64,000 nt of DNA from Pseudomonas tructae (lineage in GTDB: Bacteria > Pseudomonadota > Gammaproteobacteria > Pseudomonadales > Pseudomonadaceae): contig NZ_CP035952.1 in the NCBI RefSeq assembly GCF_004214895.1, positions 3,792,501 through 3,856,500 of the forward strand, written 5' to 3'. Position 1 is the first letter of the stretch. Each line of letters opens with the position of its first letter. Of this stretch, positions 1 through 8,356 are shown piece after piece. Below the pieces are notes generated by a model. The model searched no databases. It saw nothing but the letters and a program-made list of their open reading frames with translations, and was not told the DNA's origin. Position numbers and translations under genes: made by a program.

Positions 1-382
1 AATCGGTCTGCAAACGCTTGAGGCTGCCGTCCAGGGCGGCAACGATATTGCCCCGGTCATGGCGGGTGCGGCCCTCGCGAATATGCGCCCCGGCCCCCGG
101 CTGGCGAGCCGGGCCGATGATCTTGCTGGCCAGCACCACCTCAGCACGCCGCCCGCTTTTCGCCAGCCAACTGCCGATAAAGCGCTCGGTGCTGCCCCAG
201 GTTTCGGCGTGGGTGGGCGTTGGGTACATCTCGGCGCTGTCGATCAGGTTGATGCCGGCGGCCAGGGCCGCGTCGAGCTGACGGTGGGCATCGCTTTCGC
301 TGTTTTGGTGGCCCCAGGTCATGCTGCCCAATCCCAGCACGCTGACCTGGATGTCGCTGTGGCCCAAGTTGCGTTTGATCAT
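1..382 (-). CDS. Aldo/keto reductase, NADP-dependent (3' part lost at window edge)
   Basis: Reading the minus strand from ATG at 382 gives MIKRNLGHSDIQVSVLGLGS, then a WG motif and INLIDSAEMYP. This is the N-terminal half of an aldo/keto reductase TIM barrel of the Tas type, with the catalytic Asp and Tyr in DSAEMY. GGAGGGAGCA lies just upstream of the ATG. The frame stays open to base 1, so roughly the C-terminal two thirds lies outside the window. It is the last visible gene of the sulfur-scavenging cluster, 28 bp after the FMN monooxygenase. The family reduces carbonyls with NADPH; the substrate here is unknown. A role in processing the carbonyl product released by desulfonation is inference from position. 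Confidence 0.85.
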   Translation of the reverse strand, partial: MIKRNLGHSDIQVSVLGLGSMTWGHQNSESDAHRQLDAALAAGINLIDSAEMYPTPTHAETWGSTERFIGSWLAKSGRRAEVVLASKIIGPARQPGAGAHIREGRTRHDRGNIVAALDGSLKRLQTD

Positions 383-410
383 GCTTGCTCCCTCCGGAAA
401 GTGAAACGCG

Positions 411-1754
411 TCAAACCGCTTCAGCGGCGCGCTGGTATTGGCTGGCCGGGTATGGCAGGCCGAGGTGGTCGCGCAGGGTGCTGCCCCGGTATTCGTGGCG
501 GAACACCCCGCGCTGTTGCAGCAGCGGCACCACCTCGTCGACGAACACCTCGACGCCTGAGGGGAACATGTCCGGCATGATGTTGAAGCCGTCGGCGGCA
601 CCGGCGCGGAACCAGTGTTCGAGGGTGTCGGCGACCTGCTCCGGGGTGCCGACGATCAGCCGGTGGCCGACCAGGATCCGTCGCGACAGCTCACGGATGG
701 TCAGGTTCTCGCGCCGCGCCAGGTTCAGCTGGGCTTCGAGAAAGCCGTGGGAGCCGCGCTCGAACTCCGCCACCGGGCCGATCCGCTCCCAGGGCAAGGG
801 TGCATCCAGTTCCAGTTCGCTGACCGCCAGGCCCACCCGCGCTGCGACCTGGTTGATCAACCCTTCTTCACCGTAATAGGCGTTGAGCTGATCAAAGCGC
901 GCCTGGGCCTCGGCCTCGCTGCTGCCGATCACCGTCGACAGCCCCGGCATGATTTTCAGGTGCTCGGGGTTGCGCCCCCACTGGCGAGCACGCTGCTTCA
1001 TCTCCTGGTAGAAGGCCTGGCCGTCGACCAGGGTGGTCTGGGTGGTAAAGATCGCATCGGCATAGCGCGAGCCGAGGGCCTTGCCGCCTTCGGAAGACCC
1101 GGCCTGGACCAGCACCGGCCGGCCCTGGGGCGAGCGCGGCAGGTTGAGCGGGCCCTTGACCGAGAAATGCGCGCCGACAAAGTCGATGGCGTGAACCTTG
1201 GCCGGGTCGGCAAAGCGCCCGCGCTGGGCGTCGCCAATCACCGCGTCATCTTCCCAGCTGTCCCAGAGTTTGAGGGTGACGTCGATGAACTCATCGGCGC
1301 GAGCATACCGGTCGACATGCCGTGGCGCCCCGGCCAGACCGAAGTTCTGCGCCGCGGCATCGCCGGCATTGGTCACTACGTTCCAGGCCGCCCGGCCGCC
1401 GCTGATATGGTCCAGCGAGCTGAAGCGCCGGGCCAGGTTGTAGGGGTCGTTGTAACTGCTCGACGCGGTGGCGATCACGCCGATATGGCGGGTCGCCAAG
1501 GCCACGGCGGTGAGCAGCACAGTCGGCTCCAGGCGCCCGGCCGGGTGCTCGGCGATATCGCCGAACAGCGCCGGGCCGTCGGCGAGGAAGATCGCATCGA
1601 GCTTGCCGCGCTCGGCAATGCGCGCGATGTTGCTGTAGTACGCGGGGTCCAGGTAGGCATCGGCCGGCACCTCGGCCTGGCGCCAGGCGCCGGAATGGGC
1701 GCCGAAGCCGAGGATGTTCATGCCGATGCTCATGTGTTGTGCAGGCTGGCTCAT
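411..1754 (-). CDS. LLM-class FMN-dependent monooxygenase (NtaA/SnaA/DszA-like)
   Basis: 447 residues, full length for the NtaA/SnaA/SoxA(DszA) branch of the bacterial luciferase-like fold. Visible family signatures are the N-terminal MNILGFGAHSGAWR segment, FLADGPALF, the SSYNDPYNLARRFSSLDHISGGRAAWN substrate/FMN region, and a C-terminal GTPEQVADTLEHW. Such enzymes take FMNH2 from a separate reductase and oxygenate organosulfur or amine substrates. The gene follows the SfnB-like gene by 21 bp in the same operon as a TonB receptor and ABC binding protein, so C-S bond cleavage in sulfur acquisition is the most likely role. No flavin reductase is visible in the cluster. Substrate identity is not decidable from sequence. 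Confidence 0.88.
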   Translation of the reverse strand: MSQPAQHMSIGMNILGFGAHSGAWRQAEVPADAYLDPAYYSNIARIAERGKLDAIFLADGPALFGDIAEHPAGRLEPTVLLTAVALATRHIGVIATASSSYNDPYNLARRFSSLDHISGGRAAWNVVTNAGDAAAQNFGLAGAPRHVDRYARADEFIDVTLKLWDSWEDDAVIGDAQRGRFADPAKVHAIDFVGAHFSVKGPLNLPRSPQGRPVLVQAGSSEGGKALGSRYADAIFTTQTTLVDGQAFYQEMKQRARQWGRNPEHLKIMPGLSTVIGSSEAEAQARFDQLNAYYGEEGLINQVAARVGLAVSELELDAPLPWERIGPVAEFERGSHGFLEAQLNLARRENLTIRELSRRILVGHRLIVGTPEQVADTLEHWFRAGAADGFNIMPDMFPSGVEVFVDEVVPLLQQRGVFRHEYRGSTLRDHLGLPYPASQYQRAAEAV

Positions 1755-1775
1755 GGCAACTCCTTGAAGTGAGGG

Positions 1776-3059
1776 TCAGACCGCGCTGGCTTCGTCGCGG
1801 GCGCTGTTGTCCTGAGCGTGCAGCTGGCGCCAGGCGGCACCGGGGCTGACGCCGTTGAGGTAGTAATTGCCCAGCGCCTGTTCGCGGTAAATCGCCGGGT
1901 TGTGCGAGGCCAGGGTGCGGGCATTGCGCCAATGCCGGTCAAGGCGCCGGGCCTGGCTGGTGGCCGAGGCGCCACCGACTTCAAACAGCAAGCTGGTGGC
2001 TTGGAGCACCTGCTCCAGGATGATCTGCTGGGCCTGGTAGGTGCGGATGTCGGCCTCGACGTAGTGGTCTTCAGCGACCGTGCCATCGAGCTCGGCCTCA
2101 TGCACCCTCTGCAGCACCTGGGCGACGTCGAGCACCAGGGCCTGGGCGGCATAGGCCAGGCTCGACAGGCGGCCGATCACCCGCTGCACCAGCACATCGT
2201 CCTTGGGGCTGGACTGGCCCGGCACGCCAAAGGCGCGGGTGCGGCCCTGGACGAAGGCGACCGCATCGCGCTGTACTGCACGGGCGATGCCGGCCAGGGT
2301 TGCCAGGTGATACAGCTGGTAGAACGCCGACAGGTAGGATTCGGCGCGCAGCTCGCCAGGCTTGAAGCGCCGCAGCACCTGCTCCGGCGGCACCGCGACG
2401 TCGGCAAAACGGGTGGTGCCGCTGCCGCTCAGGCGCTGGCCGAAGCCGTCCCAGTCATCCTCCAGGCTGACCCCGGGCGCGGTGGTCGGCACCACGACGC
2501 TGACAAAGTCCTCGTCGAGCATGGCCACCGCCGCCACCCAATCGGCGTAGATGGCGCCGGTGCAGTAGTACTTCTCGCCTTGCAGCAGCCAGCCGGCCTC
2601 CGGCGCCTGCGGGTCGGCCGGGCTGAGGCGTACCGAGTTGCCGGTGGTGTCGGTGCGTTCGGCCATGGCCGCGCCCCACAACTGCCCCGCCACCACTTTG
2701 CCCAGCCAATGGCGCTGGGACGCGGCATCGCCACTGGACAAGCGCCCTTCGACAAAACCGAAGTGGGCGCGGAAGATCTGCGGCAGGTTGGAGTCGGCTT
2801 CGGCCAGGTCGATCAGCAGGCGAAACAGCACCGGCAGGCTGACCTGGGCACCATCCAACGCCTGAGGTACACGCAAGGCGCCGAAGCCTGCCTCGCGCAG
2901 CCAGTTCACCGGCTCATGGGCCAGCTCGCGGTGTAGCTCACGGCGGATCGCACCGTCGGCAATGCGGGCAAAGAGTGGGGCAAAACGCGCCTGCAAGTGC
3001 GCGTAGTCCTGGCCTGCGCTGCTGGCGGCCAGAGGGGTTGGCAGATCATGGGCACTCAT
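1776..3059 (-). CDS. SfnB-like acyl-CoA dehydrogenase-fold flavoenzyme, sulfur acquisition
   Basis: 427 residues with the three-domain acyl-CoA dehydrogenase layout. There is an N-terminal helical domain, a middle beta domain (LLQGEKYYCTGAIYADWVAAVA, DDWDGFGQRLSGSGTTRF) and a C-terminal four-helix domain ending in a dehydrogenase-type helix (AIYREQALGNYYLNG). This subfamily (SfnB/DszC-like) uses reduced flavin to oxygenate sulfur compounds rather than dehydrogenate CoA esters. The start ATG at 3059 overlaps the stop of a nine-codon reading frame (3056-3085), so translation is probably coupled. Context with an FMN monooxygenase, ABC/TonB uptake genes and a sigma-54 promoter matches the SfnR-controlled sulfone/sulfonate regulon of Pseudomonas. 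The family call is firm; the substrate is not. Confidence 0.85.
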   Translation of the reverse strand: MSAHDLPTPLAASSAGQDYAHLQARFAPLFARIADGAIRRELHRELAHEPVNWLREAGFGALRVPQALDGAQVSLPVLFRLLIDLAEADSNLPQIFRAHFGFVEGRLSSGDAASQRHWLGKVVAGQLWGAAMAERTDTTGNSVRLSPADPQAPEAGWLLQGEKYYCTGAIYADWVAAVAMLDEDFVSVVVPTTAPGVSLEDDWDGFGQRLSGSGTTRFADVAVPPEQVLRRFKPGELRAESYLSAFYQLYHLATLAGIARAVQRDAVAFVQGRTRAFGVPGQSSPKDDVLVQRVIGRLSSLAYAAQALVLDVAQVLQRVHEAELDGTVAEDHYVEADIRTYQAQQIILEQVLQATSLLFEVGGASATSQARRLDRHWRNARTLASHNPAIYREQALGNYYLNGVSPGAAWRQLHAQDNSARDEASAV

Positions 3060-3085
3060 GGCTTGTCCTTGAAAAACGGGTTCAT
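3056..3085 (-). pseudogene. Nine-codon reading frame, probable stump of a deleted second ABC permease gene
   Basis: The frame reads MNPFFKDKP then stop. Its ATG overlaps the stop codon of the DppB-like permease (GTATGA), and its TGA overlaps the ATG of the SfnB-like gene (CCATGA). DppC-type permeases usually follow DppB with exactly such an overlap and begin with a short basic, Phe-rich leader. The simplest reading is that dppC and the ATPase genes were deleted in frame with the operon, leaving only the initiating codons. It could instead be a coupling peptide or chance. Inference from architecture only. Confidence 0.45.
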
Positions 3086-4014
3086 ACGCTGGTGCTGCGT
3101 GGGTCGACCCAGTGGTTGATCAGGTCGACGAGAAAGTTGACGACCACATAAATCGCCGCCGCCAGCAGGGTGATGCCCAGCAGCAAGGGCATGTCCTTGG
3201 TCACGGCGGCGTCGAGCATCAAGCGGCCAATGCCCTGGCGGGCGAACAGCATCTCGATGATCACCGCCCCGCCCAGCAGGCTGGCGAAGACAAAACCCGA
3301 CAGCGTCACCAGCGGCACCAGGGCGTGACGCAAGGCATGCTTGAGGCGCACACCGGTTTCCGACATGCCGCGGGCCCGGGCCATGGCGATAAAGGGCTGT
3401 TCGAGAATCTCCTCCAGCGCCTGGCGCAGCACCTGGCTGAGCACTGCGGCAATCGGCAGGGCCAGGGCCAGGCTCGGCAAGATCAGCGCCTGCCAGCTGC
3501 TGGAACCGGACGGCGGCAGCAGGTGCCAGCCGAACGAGAACAGCAGCAACAGGACAATGCCGATCACGAACGACGGCGCCGACGACAGCACCAGTTCGCT
3601 GCCCGACACCAGCGAGCGGACCCAGCGCGCACGGTTGGCGGTGAGCACGGCGCAGGCAACCGCCAGCAGGATCGCCAGCAAGGCGGCGGCCAGCGACAGC
3701 TGCACCGTGGCCCCCAGTTGGCTGCTGATCACCTGCAGCACCGGAATGCGCAAGCGGTACGACTCGCCCAGATCGCCCTGGGCCAGGCGCGCTAGGTACT
3801 GGCCGTATTGCACCCACAACGGCTGGTCGAGGCCGTATTGGGCGCGCACCTGGGCGATCAGCTCGGCGCTGGGCATGGCATCCGGGCCGCCGAGGATCGC
3901 CAGGGCCGGGTCGCCGGCACTGAGGTTGATGGCCAGAAAGGTCAGGGTCGCCGCGCCCCAGAGCACGCCGATGCCTGCCAGCAGGCGCCAGGCCAATCGC
4001 TGCAAAGTCCTCAT
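3082..4014 (-). CDS. ABC transporter permease, DppB/OppB type
   Basis: 310 residues. The N-terminal membrane helix GIGVLWGAATLTFLAINL is followed by the periplasmic GDPA segment typical of DppB/GsiC proteins, then five further hydrophobic segments. The cytoplasmic coupling loop has the EAA-like stretch (EQPFIAMARARGMSETGVRLKHALRHAL). It overlaps the binding-protein gene by 4 bp (ATGA). Importers of this class need a second permease (DppC) and two ATPases, none of which is present before the next enzyme gene, so the transporter is either completed by genes elsewhere or inactive. Family identification is secure. Confidence 0.9.
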   Translation of the reverse strand: MRTLQRLAWRLLAGIGVLWGAATLTFLAINLSAGDPALAILGGPDAMPSAELIAQVRAQYGLDQPLWVQYGQYLARLAQGDLGESYRLRIPVLQVISSQLGATVQLSLAAALLAILLAVACAVLTANRARWVRSLVSGSELVLSSAPSFVIGIVLLLLFSFGWHLLPPSGSSSWQALILPSLALALPIAAVLSQVLRQALEEILEQPFIAMARARGMSETGVRLKHALRHALVPLVTLSGFVFASLLGGAVIIEMLFARQGIGRLMLDAAVTKDMPLLLGITLLAAAIYVVVNFLVDLINHWVDPRSTSV

Positions 4015-5726
4015 GTGCCCTCCGGGTCAAGCCAGACGCTGGTGAAGAACGGGGTGTTGTGCGAGGTGTCGAAAATCAGCCCCTTGACCTGCTTGCGGTA
4101 CGCCAGCAACACATGGCTTTCGAACACCGGCACCGCTGGAATGGTTTGCGCCAGGCGCTGCTGGGCGATGCGGTAGAGGCCGGTCAGTGCCTGCGGGTCG
4201 GTGGTCTGCCGGGCAGCGCTGAGCACCCGGTCGAGCTCGGCATCGCGAAAGCGCCCGGCGTTCTGGCCGATCAGCTTGGCGGTACTGATCGCCTGGCTGT
4301 GGTAGAGGATGAACAGGCCATCGGGGGTGTTGGTGTGCCAGTAACCGCCGCCGATCACCTGAAAATCGCTGGCGTAGCGGCGCTGGGTGACCTGGGCCAG
4401 GGGCAGCAGGTCGATGTCGAGCTGCAGACCGATCTTCTTCAGGTCCGCCTGGATGGCCACGGCAATGCTGCTCGGGTAGGCGGCGGTTTCGTAAGTCAGC
4501 AGGTGCGCGGCCAGGCGCTGGCCGTTCTTCACCCGGTAGCCCTGGGCGTCGCGTTCGCTCCAGCCGGCCTGGTCGAGAATGCGGTTGGCCTCGGCCACAT
4601 CAAACGCCAGCTCGTCCTTGAACGCCGGGTCGTAGTAGCGGGTGTTGGCGGCCAGGAAATCGCCCTTGGCCAGGTACTCGCCAAAGCCGGTGATCCAGGC
4701 TAGGCCGTCACGGTCAACGGCCTTGGCCACGGCGCGGCGCACCTGCACATCATCGAAGGGAAAACGCTCGACATTGAAGGTCAGGCTGCGAAACGGGTTG
4801 GCCTTGCGGATGCGGCTGTGCATCTGCAAGTCCGGATTGGCGCGGATGGCTCGGGCATTCTGGGTCGGCGCATCGACGGTGAAGTCCGACTGGCCGGATT
4901 CCAGGGTACTGAAGCGGATCATCGGCTCGGGGACGATGCTCAGTTCCAGGCGGTCGAGGTAGGCCTCGCCCTGGTGCCGGGTGACCGCAGGTGCCCAGTT
5001 GTAGCCCTTGCGCTTGACGAAGTTGGCGCCCTGGTCGCGGGTGTAGCTTTCCAGCACGAAGGGCCCGGAGCCGATCGGGTGTTCGGCGATGGATTTCGGC
5101 GCTTCGAGGATCTGCCGTGGCGAGATCATGCTCAACCAGGACTGCGCCAGCACATCGAGGAATGGCGAATAAGGCTCGCGCAGGTGCGCTTGGAAGGTGT
5201 ACTCATCAACGATGCGCCCGTCCACATAGGGGGCGATGTAGGCGGCGGCCAACGGCGACTTGGTCGCCGGGTCGCGCATGTGTTCAAGGTTGACCTGCAC
5301 GGCGCGGGCGTTGAATTTCTCGCCATCGCTGAAGGTCACGTCATCGCGCAGATGAAAGGTGTAGGTCTTGCCGTCCTCGGAAATCTCCCAGGACTTGGCC
5401 AGCCACGGCGAGATATTGCCCTGCTCGTCCTGGTACAGCAGGCAGTCGAACAGAATGCGGCCCAGCCACTGCACGTTGCCGTGGGAAATCGAATGCACGT
5501 CGAGGGTGGTGGTGTCCGACGCCGTGGACACCCGCAAGGTGCCGCCGGGCTTGCCCGGGACGGCCTCGTAATAATCTTGCGCGGCGTAACTCAAGGTGCC
5601 GTTGGCCAGCGTGCCGTCGATGCCGCTGCTGCCCTGCCCCGCGGCCGGCTCCACCGGCTTGCAGGCGCCCAGGACCAGCAACGCACCCAGCATGGCGGGC
5701 GGGCCCAGCCTTGCGATTAGTCTCAT
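4011..5726 (-). CDS. ABC transporter substrate-binding lipoprotein, SBP_bac_5 family
   Basis: From ATG 5726 the product is 571 residues, preceded by AGGAGAACTGC. It starts MRLIARLGPP and has a lipobox LVLGAC, so it is predicted to be anchored in the inner membrane by a lipidated Cys near residue 21. The ORF is open upstream, but the ribosome site and signal peptide fix this start. The body shows the extracellular solute-binding family 5 hallmarks: FDCLLYQDEQGNISPWLAKSWE, TYTFHLRDDVTFSDG, and a C-terminal IPAVPVFESHVLLA. The family binds peptides, opines or other organic solutes. In this sulfur cluster a sulfonate, sulfate ester or sulfur-containing peptide is the likely ligand (inference). 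Confidence 0.9.
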   Translation of the reverse strand: MRLIARLGPPAMLGALLVLGACKPVEPAAGQGSSGIDGTLANGTLSYAAQDYYEAVPGKPGGTLRVSTASDTTTLDVHSISHGNVQWLGRILFDCLLYQDEQGNISPWLAKSWEISEDGKTYTFHLRDDVTFSDGEKFNARAVQVNLEHMRDPATKSPLAAAYIAPYVDGRIVDEYTFQAHLREPYSPFLDVLAQSWLSMISPRQILEAPKSIAEHPIGSGPFVLESYTRDQGANFVKRKGYNWAPAVTRHQGEAYLDRLELSIVPEPMIRFSTLESGQSDFTVDAPTQNARAIRANPDLQMHSRIRKANPFRSLTFNVERFPFDDVQVRRAVAKAVDRDGLAWITGFGEYLAKGDFLAANTRYYDPAFKDELAFDVAEANRILDQAGWSERDAQGYRVKNGQRLAAHLLTYETAAYPSSIAVAIQADLKKIGLQLDIDLLPLAQVTQRRYASDFQVIGGGYWHTNTPDGLFILYHSQAISTAKLIGQNAGRFRDAELDRVLSAARQTTDPQALTGLYRIAQQRLAQTIPAVPVFESHVLLAYRKQVKGLIFDTSHNTPFFTSVWLDPEGT

Positions 5727-5770
5727 GCAGTTCTCCTGCAGGTGCCGCGCGAACGGCACCCGCCCCTGGC

Positions 5771-7930
5771 TCAGAAGTTGTAGGCAATACCGGTGTAGGC
5801 ACCAAAGCCGTCACCCGGGTACAGCGACGCGGTGTCCTGGCCCTTGGCGTCGTAGCTGGGCGCCAGGGCGGTGACGTAGTCCTTGTCGGTGAGGTTCTTC
5901 AGGTCCAGGTACACCTGCCAGGTCTTGTTCGGCGCGTCGTAGCCCAGGCGTGCCCCCCACAAGGTGTAGGACGGGGCGTAGAAGCTGTTGGCGTAGTCCA
6001 CTGCTGTGCTCGACGCCGAGCGCACGTTGACCCCGGCGTAGAAGCCATTCGCGTACTGGTAGAACAGCTCGCCCTGGTAGATGTGCTTGGGCAGGCCCGG
6101 CAGCTCGTTCTTGGCGAACAGCGGGTCGTTGCGGTAATGGAAGTCGTTGAGGGTGTAGGCCTGGCGCCAGCTCAGCACATCGCCGTTATCGCGCTGCCAG
6201 AGCTTGGTGGTCAGCCCCGCCTCGATGCCCTGGTGAATGGTCGGGCTGGCGTTGGAGGTCGAGACCACCGCGGCCGAGGTGGCGGTGGCCGGGAGGATTT
6301 CGACGTTGAGCAGCTCATCCTTGATCCAGGATTTGTACAGGGTCAGGCTGCCATCGAAGATCTCCGAGCGCCCGCGAATGCCCAGCTCGACGGTGTTGGC
6401 GCTTTGCGGCACCAGGGTCTTGGCGAAGTTGGTGGTGACCCCGGAGCCTGAACTCGACCAGGAGCTGGGCGGGTCGATGGAGCGGCTGACGTTACCGAAC
6501 ACTTGCACGTCCGGGGTCAGGTAGTAACGCAGGCCGACCCGTGGCGCCAGCTTCCACTCGTCATAGCGATAGTGGCTGGGGATGCCGCTGGTGTTAGGCC
6601 GGTCGCTGAAGCTGACGTCGACGTTGCGCTTGACCTCGATGGCCGACAGGCCGGTGGACAGGTACAGGTTGTCGGTCAGGCCCAGGTCGTTGCCCAGCGA
6701 CAACACGTGGTCGAAGGAGCCGTCGTACTCGACCTGTTTCTGCAACCGGCCCAGGTCCTTGTCACCGTTGTAGGTGCGCACCCCGGAGCGGATGTGCTGG
6801 GTGCTGTTCCAACCCAGGGTGGTGGTGCTCGGCAGGCCGAACAGTTGGTCGCTGCGGGTGTACTTGAGCGAGTAGTTGATGTCGCGCCAGTCCCAGTAGT
6901 TGGGGTTGACCGTGCTCTTCTTGCTGAGGATCTGCGGGTAGTTGTGATAGACCAGGCCGGCCACCAGGGTCGAGTCGTCGTCAAAGGTGTAGGTGGTCTT
7001 GCTGCCGACCCAGGTCGAGCCTTCCTTGGTCGAGTCGCCACGGGTGGCGCGGGTGCTGGGGTTGGTCTGCGACGAGTTCTTCTTCAGTTGCGCCAGGGTC
7101 AGGGCCCCGGAGTTCTCGTGGTACTCCTCGCGGTAGCGGATGTACAGGCGGGTTTCCAGCTTGGGGTTGAAGCGGTAGCCGAAGTTGGTCACCACGCCCT
7201 TGGCCTTGGTGAAGGTAAAATCCTGGTAACCGTCGCGCTTGGCGTTGTCGACGCTGACGAAATAATCAGCGTTACCGGCCACGCCACCGGTGCTCAGGGT
7301 CTGCTTCTGCCAGCCAAAGCTGCCGCCTTCGAGCTTGATGCGATTGCCCGGCGCAGTCAGCCCGGAGTTGGTCACGAAATTGATCGCCCCGCCCAGGGAC
7401 AAGGCGCCGTACTCGAAGGCGTTGGCTCCGCGCAGCACTTCGGTGTAGTTCAGGCCCTGGGTGTCGAGCAGTTCATAGGGCGTGCCGCCAGCGCCGGTCA
7501 GGGCCAGGCCGTCGAAGAGGAACTTGGTGCCTTCGCGAAAGTAACCCGGCGAGGTGTTGGCGCCCGAACCTCGGATGGAAATCTTGATGGCATCGTTGCC
7601 ACCGGCGGCCTGGGCATACACCCCCGGCTGATAGGCCAGAGTGTCTTCCAGGGTGGCCGAACGGCCCTTCTCCACCTCGGCCTGCTGGACCAGCCCGGTA
7701 CCGCCGGGGATTTCGTCCAGTTGCGCCTGCGCATTTTCTACCGGGGTGGTTTTGGCGGCCTGGACGGTAACCGTCTCCAGGCGTTGTTCAGTCTGTGTGG
7801 CATCGTCGGCCTGGGCCAGCGGTGCCAGGCTCAACAGGGCTGCGCCGACGCTGGCCAGCTTCCAGTCCCTGCCTACTACTTTGGTCGAATAATTGGATAA
7901 AACGGCTGTTTCCCGAGGCACGAAATTCAA
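5771..7930 (-). CDS. TonB-dependent outer-membrane receptor
   Basis: About 719 residues from a TTG at 7930 that has GGGGAG eight bases upstream. The N-terminus gives a signal peptide (KVVGRDWK then a hydrophobic run to LAPLAQA). A plug domain follows (TLEDTLAYQPGVYAQAAGGNDAIKISIRGSG, ...GGAINFVT), then a 22-strand barrel ending in the terminal aromatic ...GIAYNF. The reading frame is open to 8017, but a sigma-54 promoter at 8000-8017 would start transcription near 7990, making the upstream TTG untranslatable and supporting 7930. First gene of the operon, 44 bp before the binding lipoprotein. Probable role is energised uptake of an organosulfur compound; the ligand is unknown. Confidence 0.88.
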   Translation of the reverse strand: MNFVPRETAVLSNYSTKVVGRDWKLASVGAALLSLAPLAQADDATQTEQRLETVTVQAAKTTPVENAQAQLDEIPGGTGLVQQAEVEKGRSATLEDTLAYQPGVYAQAAGGNDAIKISIRGSGANTSPGYFREGTKFLFDGLALTGAGGTPYELLDTQGLNYTEVLRGANAFEYGALSLGGAINFVTNSGLTAPGNRIKLEGGSFGWQKQTLSTGGVAGNADYFVSVDNAKRDGYQDFTFTKAKGVVTNFGYRFNPKLETRLYIRYREEYHENSGALTLAQLKKNSSQTNPSTRATRGDSTKEGSTWVGSKTTYTFDDDSTLVAGLVYHNYPQILSKKSTVNPNYWDWRDINYSLKYTRSDQLFGLPSTTTLGWNSTQHIRSGVRTYNGDKDLGRLQKQVEYDGSFDHVLSLGNDLGLTDNLYLSTGLSAIEVKRNVDVSFSDRPNTSGIPSHYRYDEWKLAPRVGLRYYLTPDVQVFGNVSRSIDPPSSWSSSGSGVTTNFAKTLVPQSANTVELGIRGRSEIFDGSLTLYKSWIKDELLNVEILPATATSAAVVSTSNASPTIHQGIEAGLTTKLWQRDNGDVLSWRQAYTLNDFHYRNDPLFAKNELPGLPKHIYQGELFYQYANGFYAGVNVRSASSTAVDYANSFYAPSYTLWGARLGYDAPNKTWQVYLDLKNLTDKDYVTALAPSYDAKGQDTASLYPGDGFGAYTGIAYNF

Positions 7931-7999
7931 GGTCTTGCTCCCCACCTGATTGAAAAATAGGCGAGTTTCTATTGGTATAGTCAATCTCGGGGGAAGCTG

Positions 8000-8017
8000 T
8001 TGCAGCCTCCGTGCCAA
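8000..8017 (-). promoter_or_regulatory. Sigma-54 (-24/-12) promoter of the organosulfur operon
   Basis: On the minus strand the sequence is TTGGCACGGAGGCTGCAA. It matches the RpoN consensus YTGGCACG-N4-TTGCW with the invariant GG and GC exactly ten bases apart. Transcription would begin near 7990, about 60 bp before the TonB receptor start. SfnR, an RpoN-dependent enhancer-binding protein, activates sfn genes in Pseudomonas, and an SfnB-like gene lies in this operon. The activator binding site is expected further upstream (8020-8200), but I could not define one. The 7931-8356 gap is otherwise a divergent intergenic region shared with the formate dehydrogenase operon. Confidence 0.75.
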
Positions 8018-8356
8018 CCTGCAAAACCCCTGTATATCCTGTGCTTGACGCCTCGCCGAGGTTTAAACAATTGTTCGAAATCCAGGCATCTGTGGAACTG
8101 CTGTTGCCTGGCAAACAGTTGATCATGCACCCGCCTCTGATAGATACGCTCGATAGACCTATCAACAAGGTCGATTAGTCCCACATTCCGTACGGGAATA
8201 CACTAGCGCGCATAACGTGCGCTTAGAGCCCTGCCTCAGACAGGAGCCTGCGACACACCGTGCTTACCCACCCAGCCAACTGCGCTTGCGACGCCTTGTT
8301 GCCGGGCATGCCTATGCCTGCAGCTTTGTGCGGCCGACAAGAATGAGGAGATACCC

